Origin: an uncultured Flavobacterium sp.
GTDB lineage: Bacteria > Bacteroidota > Bacteroidia > Flavobacteriales > Flavobacteriaceae
Direction of reading: 5' to 3'
Assembly: GCA_947632215.1 (NCBI GenBank)
Contig: CANROJ010000017.1
Coordinates: 1-40,232 of the forward strand
DNA length: 40,232 nt
In this document: piece by piece, positions 1 to 10,659 of the stretch
How the letters are laid out: every line of letters starts with the position of its first letter
How positions within the stretch are numbered: the stretch's first letter is position 1
Made by a program: the position numbers and the translations under genes
The notes under the pieces: generated by a model
The model's input: the letters and a program-made list of their open reading frames with translations, nothing else
Database searches by the model: none
Told to the model about the DNA's origin: nothing

Positions 1-696
1 AAGTTATTAATTTTCAACTGAAAAATATTGATAGCTATTTAAGCTAAACTCTACTACTAATTTAAAATTCTCTACTAAAGAATAAGCAAGAGCGAAGATA
101 TAATATCTAATAAGTGATTAATGGCTATTTATTAAGTCATTTCCTACTCCAATAGCTGTCCTATATAATCCAATACGATCACACTGTAAATCTTTGTCAA
201 ACAAAAAATTAAGATCTTCCAAATTCATTGGTTATAAGTAGTCTATCAAGCTTGGAATTATTCACAATACCACACATGATTTAGTAGTCATAGAAAAAAT
301 CACTTGTTGAATCACCCATATTACAAGTAAAACCAACTAATTGATTATCTTGCTTTAACTCCAAAGCTTAGATTAAAGCCAAAGAAACTACTTAAATAAC
401 AGCAAAACCCTTCAGCGTAAGTTAAAGTAGAGTTGCTAATTGAAAAAAAATATTGAAAAAGTGTGATTTTTAAAACCACTATGCGAATAATTAAGAAAAG
501 ACGAGCACTTCTTAGAAAACGAAGCTAAAACGAAAAAAACACCAGATCAATCATTGCTCTCACAAAGGTATTTACAGTACTATTATCAAGCTGGGGCTTT
601 CCAATAACAAGAATTATTATAGTACAAAAAACCCGATAAAAACAGGCAACATGACCTATGTAGTAATTTTAGCTTCTCATTAATTCAAACCAAATT
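1..696. other. Gene-free leading region
   Basis: I see no credible coding frame here on either strand. Stop codons are frequent in all frames and the stretch is very AT-rich. No tRNA, strong hairpin or repeat is obvious. The last bases must hold the promoter of the sigma-factor operon that starts at 697, but I cannot point to a convincing TAnnTTTG element. It could be the decayed end of something to the left of the window. Confidence 0.5.
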
Positions 697-1206
697 ATGA
701 ACACAAATAAGACAGATGACTTTCTTAATGTTATTGAGAGTAATAAAGGAATTCTTTACAAGGTCGCAATTTCATATTGTCGAAATAATGAAGACAGAAA
801 AGACCTCATTCAAGAAATTATATTGCAATTATGGAAATCTTATGACAACTACAACCAAACACATAAATACTCTACTTGGATGTACAGAATCTGCTTGAAC
901 GTGGCTATTTCCTTCTACAGAAAACAGAATAGCAGAAAGCGTATTTCTAATGCGCTAACAAGTGATATTTTCGATTTTTCCGACACAGAAATATCCCATG
1001 AAAAAGAAGCCGACTTGAGTATCCTAAATCAAGTAATTTCAGAATTAAATGATTTTAACAAGGCCCTAATGTTACTTTATCTGGAAGAAAAGAGTTACAA
1101 GGAAATTTCGGAAATCATGGGAATTACACAAACTAATGTCGCAACAAAAATTGGCAGGATAAAAATCAAAATAAAAAAGGAATTTACACAATTTAAAAAT
1201 AAGTGA
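697..1206 (+). CDS. ECF-type RNA polymerase sigma factor
   Basis: A 169-residue sigma-70 family protein of the extracytoplasmic-function type, which would direct RNA polymerase to a small stress or envelope regulon. Region 2 is visible around residues 15-75, with the LIQEIILQLWKSY core and the STWMYRICLN stretch. Region 4 is at about 110-165, with a helix-turn-helix reading YKEISEIMGITQTNVATK. Length is normal for the class, which has no region 3. The frame ends in UGA and the next gene starts at once (GTG at 1203, ATG at 1209), so the two are translationally coupled. The next gene encodes a membrane protein and may act as the anti-sigma factor, although no zinc-binding anti-sigma motif is seen. 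The regulon cannot be inferred. If UGA were read as Trp, the protein would gain five residues before a UAG. Confidence 0.88.
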   Translation: MNTNKTDDFLNVIESNKGILYKVAISYCRNNEDRKDLIQEIILQLWKSYDNYNQTHKYSTWMYRICLNVAISFYRKQNSRKRISNALTSDIFDFSDTEISHEKEADLSILNQVISELNDFNKALMLLYLEEKSYKEISEIMGITQTNVATKIGRIKIKIKKEFTQFKNK

Positions 1207-1208
1207 AA

Positions 1209-1871
1209 ATGGAAAATATAGAACTTATAAATATTTGGAAAACACAAAATGACAAAATAGAACAGACATTACTGATTAATAAACTACTTTTGAAACAGAA
1301 TCTTACCCAAAAAGCAGAATCTTCCTTACAAGGTTTGGCTAAATTAAAAACAGTAGGAATTGTTGCTTTTGTATTTTACCTACTCATTTTGGGTTATGCT
1401 TTATTTTATGCTATTTTAAATTATTCTTCAGCAAATAATTATTTTATTGTTTCACTTTGCGCAATCGCTTTAATAAATTTAAAAGGGTTTTCGGATTATA
1501 TAAAACACCTTGCTTGGACAAAAAATATAAATTATGATGGAAGCGTTATAGAAATACAAAAACACTTGTCAAAACTTCAACTTTCCATAATTGACCACGG
1601 TAAAATTATGTGTTTACAATTTCCTTTTTTCACCACATTTTTCTTGAGTAATAAATGGTTTCCTCAAGAGGTAAGTTTAGGCTACGTTATTTTTCAAATT
1701 ATTCTAACAGGCAGTTCTATATACTTATCTTATTGGTTATACAAAAACCATAAAGTCGAAAATTTAAATAAGAAGTGGTTTAGGAATTTAATTGCAGGAT
1801 CTGGTGGGAAATCTCTAGAAAATGCCATCAAATATTACAGAGAAATAGAATATTTCTCTAAAGAAGAATAG
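1209..1871 (+). CDS. Membrane protein coupled to the sigma factor (possible anti-sigma)
   Basis: A protein of about 220 residues that I cannot assign to a named family. Residues 1-47 look cytosolic and lysine/glutamine rich. Hydrophobic segments follow at roughly 48-70, 78-92, 131-147 and 155-178, so four membrane passes are likely, with a charged C-terminal tail (NHKVENLNKKWFR onwards). A soluble N-terminus that starts right behind an ECF sigma gene suggests a membrane-bound partner that holds the sigma factor. This is inferred from position only. ATG at 1209 is chosen; GTG at 1203 would add two residues and overlap the sigma stop. The gene ends with UAG and is followed by a strong terminator at 1991-2030. 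Confidence 0.7.
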   Translation: MENIELINIWKTQNDKIEQTLLINKLLLKQNLTQKAESSLQGLAKLKTVGIVAFVFYLLILGYALFYAILNYSSANNYFIVSLCAIALINLKGFSDYIKHLAWTKNINYDGSVIEIQKHLSKLQLSIIDHGKIMCLQFPFFTTFFLSNKWFPQEVSLGYVIFQIILTGSSIYLSYWLYKNHKVENLNKKWFRNLIAGSGGKSLENAIKYYREIEYFSKEE

Positions 1872-1990
1872 GAGAATCCAACAAGTATCAGTACATAAGA
1901 TCGTTCATAAAAACAACCACATAGCTCTAAGTATTTCACAAAAAAATGTTATAAACCTACTACTGCAGAATTCTTCTTTCTTAAGTACAA

Positions 1991-2030
1991 AAAAAAGGCT
2001 ACTTTCCTAAATAGGAAAGTAGCCTTTTTT
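1991..2030. terminator. Bidirectional Rho-independent terminator
   Basis: An 18-bp perfect stem (1991-2008 pairs with 2013-2030) around a four-base loop, with A-rich and T-rich ends, so it can act on both strands. It separates the plus-strand sigma operon from the minus-strand secDF gene, which ends at 2054. Confidence 0.92.
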
Positions 2031-2053
2031 TTGTATCTAGATAGTTTAGTATA

Positions 2054-5000
2054 TTATACTAAAGCATCGTCTTTTTGTTCTTGTTCAAACATCTTATGTC
2101 TTTTCTCAATCTCTTCCTTATCTTTCTTAGGCATAGTATCCACTAATACTGGAGTAGCTAAGAATAAAGAGGAATAAGTTCCCACTACAATACCAATTAA
2201 CATAGCAAAGATGAATCCTCTAATGGAATCTCCACCAAAGATAAACATAATTAAAAGTACCATGATAAGAGTCACAGAAGTGTTAATAGTACGAGATAGA
2301 GTTGTATTTACCGAGTCATTAACAATTTTCTTGAAGTCACCGATAGTATCACCAGCAATATACTCACGTACACGGTCAAACACAATTACTGTATCGTTCA
2401 TCGAATAACCAATAACGGTTAAGATAGCAGCAATAAAATGTTGATCTATCTCCATATGCCAAGGCATAAATTTATAAGTTAATGAGTAAACCCCAAGAAC
2501 GAAGATAACATCGTGAGCAACCGAAACAATAGCTCCTAAAGAATATTGCCATTTACGGAAAGAAATAACTAAATAAACAAAGATCGCAGCCATAGAACCT
2601 AATACAGCCCAATAAGCATTTTGCTTAACATCCTTAGCCATTGATGGTCCAATTTTAGAAGCTTGGATAATACCTATTTGTGCTCCATCTACTGGACTTA
2701 CAAAGTCCTCATAAGTTATATCGCTATTATAGAAAGGTTTTAATGTCTCATATAAACGTTGGTTCACCTCTAAATCAACATCGGCACCTTCTTGTTCTAC
2801 TTTATATTTAGTTGTAATCTTTAATTGTTCTTTATTACCAAAGACCTTAGCCTCTACGTTTACTCCAAAGGCATCCCCTAGAGTTTCACTTACTTCATTG
2901 GCAACTACTTCCTTATCAAATTTCACTTGGAAAGTACGTCCTCCAACAAAATCCGTTCCTTCATCAAAACCATTAGTAAAAAATGAAGCGAAAGAAACAA
3001 TCACAATAACAGCTGAAAGTCCATAAGTATATTTCTTAACTTTTAAGAAATCAAAATGGAAGTTAGTAAACCAGTTCTTAGTAATTGAAGTAGAGAAAGC
3101 AAGAGTTCTTCCTTTTAAGATATCTCTATCCATAAAGATACGAGCAATGAAAATAGAGGTAAACAAAGAAGTTGCAATACCAATTAATAAGGTAGTAGCA
3201 AATCCTTTAATAGGACCTGAACCGAAAGCAAATAAAATAACTCCTGTTAAAATATGGGTTACGTTAGCATCAACAATTGGACGCATAGCACCTTTCCAAG
3301 AATAAGACTGCTTAACAGTGTCAGCAAGGTTCATTCCCTTTCTTAAACACTCTTTTGCTCGCTCGGAAATAATAATATTAGCATCTACTGCAGTACCCAT
3401 AGTTAATACGATACCAGCAATACCAGGAAGAGTTAAAACTGCTCCTAAACTCGCTAAAATACCAAACATAAATAAAAGGTTAGCTAACAATGCAATATTA
3501 GCATACCAACCAGCTCTACCGTAGTAGAAGGCCATCCAAGCTCCAACGATAATTAAACCAGCAACAGCCGATAACATACCTGCATCAATTGCTTGTTGTC
3601 CTAAAGATGGTCCTACAATTTCACTTTGAACAATATCAGCACCTGCTGGTAATTTTCCTGCTCTAAGAATATTAGCTAAGTCTTTTGCCTCAGCTAAAGT
3701 AAAGTCACCAGAGATCGATGATCTACCTCCGGAAATTGGTCCAGTAGTAACTCCTGGTGCAGAATAAACAACATTATCTAAAACAATAGCAATATTACTG
3801 TTATCTCTATAAGCTTTTCCAGTAAGTTCTTCCCAAATTTTAGCACCTCTAGGATTCATTTGCATGCTAACATTTGGATTGCTATACTGGTCAAATTCTT
3901 CATGAGCACCAGTTACAACACTTCCACTTAATGGAGGAATTCCCTCACGGTTAGTTTGTAAAGCATAAAGCTCTACTACTCCACCAGACTTTGATTTAGG
4001 TTTACCCCAAACAAAACGTGTGTATTTTAAATTAGCAGGCAATAAAGCTTTAACATCTGCGCGTTTAAAATATGAATTTACTTTTACTGTATCTTTTGCA
4101 TTGAAATAAGCCAATACTGGACTCTCTGGGTGACCTGTACCAACCATAAGATCTAACAAAGGACCATTGCTTAGTACTTCTTCACTTTGTAATGAATCTG
4201 TTCTAGAACCTAATAATGCATCAATTTCTGAAAGCTCTTCCGTAGGGGTTTCTACCACCACTTCTTCTTGAGTTATTGCTACCTCAGGAGCTTGGGTACT
4301 TTTCAAATACTCGTTAACTGTCTGGATATAGTTTCCTACATCTTTCAACTTGTAAGTTTCCCAAAACTCTAACTGAGCTGTACTTTGTAGAAGATTTTTA
4401 ATACGATCTACATCTTTTGCACCTGGAAGTTCTACTAAAATACGACCAGTATCTCCTAACATTTGGATATTAGGTTGGCTTACACCAAACTTGTCGATAC
4501 GCTCACCAAAAACTCTGTAAGCACTTTCAATAGATTCCTTTACCTTAACATCTAAAATAGTCTTTACTTGACTATCTGACATTCCAATGGTAATCTCACT
4601 TAGATTTCTATTAGCAAAAATATCTCCAGAGGCTAATTTAACCTTACCTTGAGATGCTTTTTCAAACGCTACATAAAAAGCATCTAAATAAGTTTGATTT
4701 CCTTGTCTAATTGTTTCAGCTTCACTTAAAGCTTGTACAAAAACAGGGTTTTTGGAATTGTTTGCTAATCCTTTTAAGATGTCTTTAATCGAAATTTGAA
4801 GAGTAACGTTAATTCCTCCCTCTAAGTCCAAACCTTTATTAATCTGCTTGGCTCTAACTTGATTAAAAGTTTCCCCTAAAAAAACCTTTTGCTGTCCAAT
4901 GGAGTCTAAGTATTGTAATTCCTTAACAGAATCACCATTGGCATAAGCCTTTGCCTTATCCTCATAATGGTTAGCAACAAAGGTAAAAGATAGCTGGTAA

Positions 5001-5056
5001 ATACTTACCAGAGCAAATATGATCGCAAAAAATTTAACGAGTCCTTTATTCTGCAT
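2054..5056 (-). CDS. secDF: SecDF protein-export membrane protein (fused SecD-SecF)
   Basis: A 1000-residue fusion of SecD and SecF, the proton-driven RND-type accessory of the SecYEG translocon that pulls exported proteins across the inner membrane. Residues 8-28 form the first membrane helix, followed by a large periplasmic domain with the LDLEGGINVTLQI motif. The SecD membrane cluster carries TMGTAVDANIIISERAKE near residue 555. The SecF half begins near 660 (NWFTNFHFDFLKVKKYTY), with FVGGRTFQVKFDKEV in its periplasmic part and YSMNDTVIVFDRVREYI near 880, the proton-path region. The fusion is common in Bacteroidota. An acidic, low-conservation insert at about 245-300 (VAITQEEVVVETPTEE) is a lineage-specific periplasmic extension. 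The ATG at 5056 follows a good promoter at 5095-5125. It is probably transcribed alone. Confidence 0.97.
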   Translation of the reverse strand: MQNKGLVKFFAIIFALVSIYQLSFTFVANHYEDKAKAYANGDSVKELQYLDSIGQQKVFLGETFNQVRAKQINKGLDLEGGINVTLQISIKDILKGLANNSKNPVFVQALSEAETIRQGNQTYLDAFYVAFEKASQGKVKLASGDIFANRNLSEITIGMSDSQVKTILDVKVKESIESAYRVFGERIDKFGVSQPNIQMLGDTGRILVELPGAKDVDRIKNLLQSTAQLEFWETYKLKDVGNYIQTVNEYLKSTQAPEVAITQEEVVVETPTEELSEIDALLGSRTDSLQSEEVLSNGPLLDLMVGTGHPESPVLAYFNAKDTVKVNSYFKRADVKALLPANLKYTRFVWGKPKSKSGGVVELYALQTNREGIPPLSGSVVTGAHEEFDQYSNPNVSMQMNPRGAKIWEELTGKAYRDNSNIAIVLDNVVYSAPGVTTGPISGGRSSISGDFTLAEAKDLANILRAGKLPAGADIVQSEIVGPSLGQQAIDAGMLSAVAGLIIVGAWMAFYYGRAGWYANIALLANLLFMFGILASLGAVLTLPGIAGIVLTMGTAVDANIIISERAKECLRKGMNLADTVKQSYSWKGAMRPIVDANVTHILTGVILFAFGSGPIKGFATTLLIGIATSLFTSIFIARIFMDRDILKGRTLAFSTSITKNWFTNFHFDFLKVKKYTYGLSAVIVIVSFASFFTNGFDEGTDFVGGRTFQVKFDKEVVANEVSETLGDAFGVNVEAKVFGNKEQLKITTKYKVEQEGADVDLEVNQRLYETLKPFYNSDITYEDFVSPVDGAQIGIIQASKIGPSMAKDVKQNAYWAVLGSMAAIFVYLVISFRKWQYSLGAIVSVAHDVIFVLGVYSLTYKFMPWHMEIDQHFIAAILTVIGYSMNDTVIVFDRVREYIAGDTIGDFKKIVNDSVNTTLSRTINTSVTLIMVLLIMFIFGGDSIRGFIFAMLIGIVVGTYSSLFLATPVLVDTMPKKDKEEIEKRHKMFEQEQKDDALV

Positions 5057-5094
5057 TATTACTAAAAATTAATTATTTATTATTTTAAAACGAG

Positions 5095-5125
5095 CAAATA
5101 TAAAATATGCACAAGTATTAACCAA
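5095..5125 (-). promoter_or_regulatory. secDF promoter (Bacteroidota type)
   Basis: On the minus strand, TTG at 5123-5125 is followed after exactly 20 bases by TATATTTG at 5095-5102. This matches the Bacteroidota consensus TTTG-N19/21-TAnnTTTG. It lies about 40 bases upstream of the secDF ATG. Confidence 0.75.
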
Positions 5126-5191
5126 TATTTTACAAAAGAATATCCGCTTTTTTTTGTACATATCTTATATTTTCTTTAACAATGTGTTTTT

Positions 5192-6127
5192 CTATGACAA
5201 AAAGTTCCCCAGCTCTTTATTGGTTTGGCTTACCATCTGTGCACTTTGCTCGAATTTTTGTTTTTCTTCTTGATTTAATTTCAATTCAACAATCTCTTCT
5301 AAACCATTTTTACCAAGAATACAAGGTACTCCGATATATAAGTCATTCTGGTCATACTCTCCTTGTAAAAAAACAGAGCACGGCACTAATTTCTTTCTAT
5401 CGTTTAAAATACTATCTACCATATAGGCAACAGAAGCACCAGGAGCATACCAAGCAGAGGTTCCAAGTAGCTTAGTTAGAGTAGCACCTCCTACCATAGT
5501 TTGTTGCACTACCTGATCTTGCTGCTCTTTAGTCAAAAATTCACTCACTGGAATTCCCTTATAGGTAGCAAAGCGAATTAATGGAATCATAGTGGTATCT
5601 CCATGTCCTCCAATTACCATGGCATGAATATCCTTCATTGGTTTATCCATTGCTTGTGCTAAAAAATAAGTGAAACGAGAAGAATCTAACGCACCACCCA
5701 TTCCTATTACTTTTCTTTTATCTAATCCACTAATTTTTAGCGCCGCCAAGGCCATTGTATCTAATGGATTAGTTACTACTATAAAAATAGCATTAGGTGA
5801 ATACTCCAATGCATTCTCAATTACACTCTTAACAATAGAGGCATTAGTTCCTATTAACTCCTCTCTAGTCATTCCAGGTTTACGAGGAATACCAGAGGTA
5901 ATAACAACCACATCACTATCCTTTGTGGGAGCATAATCATTTGTTGTCCCACTAATTATAGTATCAAAACCAGAAGTAGCGGCACATTGCATCAAATCCA
6001 TGGCTTTACCTTGTGCAAATCCAGGTACAATATCTACAATTACCACTTTAGAGGCAATTTGATGATTGGCAATTATTTGAGCACAACTTGCGCCAACATT
6101 ACCGGCGCCAATAACAGATACTTTCAT
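5192..6127 (-). CDS. mdh: Malate dehydrogenase
   Basis: An NAD-dependent malate dehydrogenase of 311 residues, interconverting malate and oxaloacetate in the TCA cycle in the cytosol. The N-terminus has the Rossmann motif VIGAGNVGASCA (residues 5-16). The mobile loop reads ITSGIPRKPGMTREEL, with the substrate-binding arginines and no lactate-type glutamine. IVVTNPLDTM follows, and the catalytic histidine lies in VIGGHGDTTMIPL. Length is standard for the LDH-like MDH group found in Bacteroidota. It sits between gyrB (upstream on this strand, separated by a terminator at 6155-6185) and secDF, and is likely its own transcription unit. The stop is UAG. Confidence 0.96.
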   Translation of the reverse strand: MKVSVIGAGNVGASCAQIIANHQIASKVVIVDIVPGFAQGKAMDLMQCAATSGFDTIISGTTNDYAPTKDSDVVVITSGIPRKPGMTREELIGTNASIVKSVIENALEYSPNAIFIVVTNPLDTMALAALKISGLDKRKVIGMGGALDSSRFTYFLAQAMDKPMKDIHAMVIGGHGDTTMIPLIRFATYKGIPVSEFLTKEQQDQVVQQTMVGGATLTKLLGTSAWYAPGASVAYMVDSILNDRKKLVPCSVFLQGEYDQNDLYIGVPCILGKNGLEEIVELKLNQEEKQKFEQSAQMVSQTNKELGNFLS

Positions 6128-6154
6128 ATTTATTTATTTTTATGGTTAATAAAA

Positions 6155-6185
6155 AAAGGTCAACACATAAACTGTCTTGACCTTT
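6155..6185 (-). terminator. gyrB terminator
   Basis: On the minus strand, nine bases at 6177-6185 pair with 6155-6163, and the stem runs into a seven-base U tract (A run at 6151-6157). It lies 20 bases past the gyrB stop and just ahead of mdh. Confidence 0.85.
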
Positions 6186-6205
6186 ATAATAGTTTTTAAT
6201 ATGTT

Positions 6206-8218
<2,013 letters not shown>

Positions 8219-8259
8219 TTAAAACAAACAAAACACAAAAAAAAAGATAAAAAAAGCAA

Positions 8260-8291
8260 AAATGCGCCTAGAGATTTTTCTAGGCGCATTT
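8260..8291 (-). terminator. Terminator of the GreA-like gene
   Basis: A perfect 13-bp GC-rich stem (8260-8272 with 8279-8291) with a six-base loop. On the minus strand it is followed by a U-rich run (8240-8259). It closes the gene ending at 8318 and insulates gyrB. Confidence 0.9.
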
Positions 8292-8317
8292 ACAGGCTAT
8301 TTTATACTTTTTTGCTA

Positions 8318-8767
8318 CTATCGCAAAGAATTAACTGTAAACTCACAGTTGTTAAATACAAAGGTATCATTGAGTTCTTTACCAATCAATTCCTTAGCAA
8401 TAGGTGCGTCCATTGAAATGGCTAAAATAGATTCATCTTGATAGGTTATTTTAGGCAAAGCTGCACTAAGAAATAAGTTAACGCTGTTAAGTTTAACTAC
8501 ACTTCCAAATTCTACCTTGTTAGATATCTTTGTTTCATCTACTCTTAAAATAACATCGCGAAGTGCAATATTTTCATTAATCTTCTTACTTAAATTCTCT
8601 TGCTCTAAATGCATCATCGACAAGGAGGTTTCGTGTTTATCTCCAGCAGAGCTCTTGGCATCATTTTGTGCATCTAAAGAAAGATCAGTGATAATATTTT
8701 GGAAAGCAGTGATCTTTTCATTTAGCCGCTCGAGGCAAAGCTGCTTAAGGTTTCTCTTTAAATTCAT
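8318..8767 (-). CDS. GreA/GreB-like transcription factor
   Basis: A 149-residue protein with the two-part layout of the GreA/GreB family, which binds the RNA polymerase secondary channel and stimulates cleavage of backtracked RNA. Residues 1-72 form a long helical hairpin whose acidic turn reads DLSLDAQNDAKSSAGDKHETS. This resembles the active tip of GreA/B but is diverged. Residues about 88-149 form a small C-terminal FKBP-like fold with ISMDAPIAKELIGKELNDTF, similar to the GreA 'SPIGKALLGK' stretch. Related flavobacterial proteins are, to my recollection, sometimes misnamed 3-oxoacyl-ACP synthase. Whether it cleaves RNA or is a competing channel binder cannot be told here. It is a single gene with its own -7 element and terminator. 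Confidence 0.78.
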   Translation of the reverse strand: MNLKRNLKQLCLERLNEKITAFQNIITDLSLDAQNDAKSSAGDKHETSLSMMHLEQENLSKKINENIALRDVILRVDETKISNKVEFGSVVKLNSVNLFLSAALPKITYQDESILAISMDAPIAKELIGKELNDTFVFNNCEFTVNSLR

Positions 8768-8804
8768 TTTTTTCTTTGTGTTCGTTAGTGAAGGTTATAT
8801 AACA

Positions 8805-8812
8805 CAAAAGTA
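8805..8812 (-). promoter_or_regulatory. -7 element of the GreA-like gene
   Basis: On the minus strand this reads TACTTTTG, matching TAnnTTTG, about 40 bases before the ATG at 8767. No clear TTG is found at the right distance upstream, so the call is weaker than for gyrB or secDF. Confidence 0.5.
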
Positions 8813-8906
8813 ACCTATATTTTATATTAAAAAACAGCACAATTGATATTTAACTAATTAAAATTCATCTTTTACAAAGAATCACCTAACAAATCACAAC
8901 AAATAT

Positions 8907-10637
8907 TTAAAAATCGAATTTATACATTGCACCTAATGCAACTTGAATTCCCTGCACCTTATAATTTACAAAACGCTCATATTTATCATTCAATAAGTTA
9001 TTCCCTTTAACAAACACCGTCCAGTTAACACTTGGGCGATAACCTACCTTAATATTAAGATCTAAATAAGCATCTAACTCAGAAACCACTTGGTTTATCT
9101 CAGTAGTTAATGGCTCAAAACTGGCAAAGCGATCAAATCTCTTTCCAACATAAAATACTTCCATTGCTGCAAACCATCCTTGATCAAATTCCATGTGAAG
9201 ATCTGCTCCCACTTTAAACTTTGGCATATTCCATGGTTTTTGCTCTGAAGTGCTATAGTGATTATACTGAGCTTGTACTCCAACAGAGGCTTTACTTTCA
9301 AATTCATAGCGCAATTCTCCAAATAGATTTAATGTTTTTATATGCTGATAATCTACAGTAAAAGAATTTGCGTAACCATACGATGGTATAGAAGGGGTAA
9401 TTGGTTCAGGAAACACTCCCGAAACGAAGGTAGCCACATCACTTTGGCTCTTATAAGACCCCTTGGCATTAAAAGAAATATTACTATCTAATTTACCACG
9501 TAAACCTAGATATAGATCATATTTTGTACTAGTAGGAGTGATTTCTAAATTAGGAGATACAAATGGATTTTCTTGAACAAAATCCTTGAAAGAATTTTGC
9601 TTTAAACCTCCTTGTAATCCTGCATAAGCAACTAAAATATCGTCTACTAAATTATACGAGGCCTTTACTTGTGGATAAATATAGAATTTATTATTACTAG
9701 AAGAGTTTTCCTTACGATCATTGTAAAACACCCCTACTCCAAGTTCCAAAGAATATGTTTGGTCACTAAAATGCACACTTGGCTCTATACCGAAGTTTAA
9801 ATTCTTATAACTTACATCTTTAAAATCTGTAGAAACATAATCTACAATTACTCCTACTTTTAAATCACTATCAAATCCAATTCTAGTTTTAATATTTGGA
9901 CGGATAAAAAATCTATTCTCTGTGGCTTTGTAGCTATCCCAAAAACGATCATACCCTACGGATACCGAAGTAAATGGAGAATTTCTAAAATCTAAATCAC
10001 CTCTAAAATAAATATCTTTATATCTTTGCTTTGGATTAATATTAGAAATCATCTGATCTGTAAATTCCACATGATCAGTTGGAAGCCCATACCAATGACT
10101 TGTCTGTAAACTTCCTCCTAACTCAGTTCTCCAGCCAAAATTCTTTTTATTACCTAAGTAAAAACCAAAAAATTCTGTCTTAGCGAATTCATTGTCTAAC
10201 AAATTATTTTTAAGCCCTTTACCAGAGGTATGCTTACCGAAGGCTCCGATATAAGAATATTTATTTAATTTTTCACTAACAAATCCTTCCGCGTTTAAAT
10301 TTCTATAGTTTCCAAAAGATGCCATAGCATAATTAGAAAAAGGTTTTAATCGTGGGCTTTGCTCAACATCAGCCACTTCTCCTTTTTCAGGCACAAAGGT
10401 AGATGCCACAGGAAATGACATTATAGTGTATTGAACCTGTTTTTTATCAACAACTTCATTGTCTTGCGCCCCAGGTGTTTGCTTTACTTTAAAGGCATCA
10501 TTTATAACAGCCTCATATTCTCTTACCACTGTTACCTCTTCTATTCCCAAATCAGGAGTTTTAGTTTTCTCTTGAGAAAATCCATAACCACTAATTAAAA
10601 ATGCAGTCAAAGTAATATATATGTTTTTGTTTTTCAT
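8907..10637 (-). CDS. Outer-membrane beta-barrel protein (TonB-receptor-like, no plug)
   Basis: A 576-residue outer-membrane protein. Residues 1-21 form a signal peptide ending in GYGFSQ. Then comes GIEEVTVVREYEAVI, reminiscent of the start of a TonB-dependent receptor. Alternating amphipathic strands run to the C-terminus, which ends in an aromatic residue (ALGAMYKFDF), as outer-membrane barrels do. Near the end, VKGNNLLNDKYERFVNY resembles the last strands of TonB-dependent receptors. A full plug domain and a CarboxypepD-like domain are missing, so it is shorter than a true receptor (usually over 650 residues). The start lies 22 bases after the large TPR gene, so the two form one operon and probably act together in the periplasm and outer membrane. 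The substrate is unknown. Confidence 0.78.
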   Translation of the reverse strand: MKNKNIYITLTAFLISGYGFSQEKTKTPDLGIEEVTVVREYEAVINDAFKVKQTPGAQDNEVVDKKQVQYTIMSFPVASTFVPEKGEVADVEQSPRLKPFSNYAMASFGNYRNLNAEGFVSEKLNKYSYIGAFGKHTSGKGLKNNLLDNEFAKTEFFGFYLGNKKNFGWRTELGGSLQTSHWYGLPTDHVEFTDQMISNINPKQRYKDIYFRGDLDFRNSPFTSVSVGYDRFWDSYKATENRFFIRPNIKTRIGFDSDLKVGVIVDYVSTDFKDVSYKNLNFGIEPSVHFSDQTYSLELGVGVFYNDRKENSSSNNKFYIYPQVKASYNLVDDILVAYAGLQGGLKQNSFKDFVQENPFVSPNLEITPTSTKYDLYLGLRGKLDSNISFNAKGSYKSQSDVATFVSGVFPEPITPSIPSYGYANSFTVDYQHIKTLNLFGELRYEFESKASVGVQAQYNHYSTSEQKPWNMPKFKVGADLHMEFDQGWFAAMEVFYVGKRFDRFASFEPLTTEINQVVSELDAYLDLNIKVGYRPSVNWTVFVKGNNLLNDKYERFVNYKVQGIQVALGAMYKFDF

Positions 10638-10659
10638 TGCTATAATTTTAATTTGGTAT

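Noticed and set aside
2211..3524. Open frames antisense to secDF
   Set aside because: They are shadows of a well-conserved gene on the other strand, without start context or recognisable domains.
5192..6127. Lactate dehydrogenase
   Set aside because: The loop after the NAD site has the arginine-rich GIPRKPGMTR sequence typical of malate dehydrogenase.
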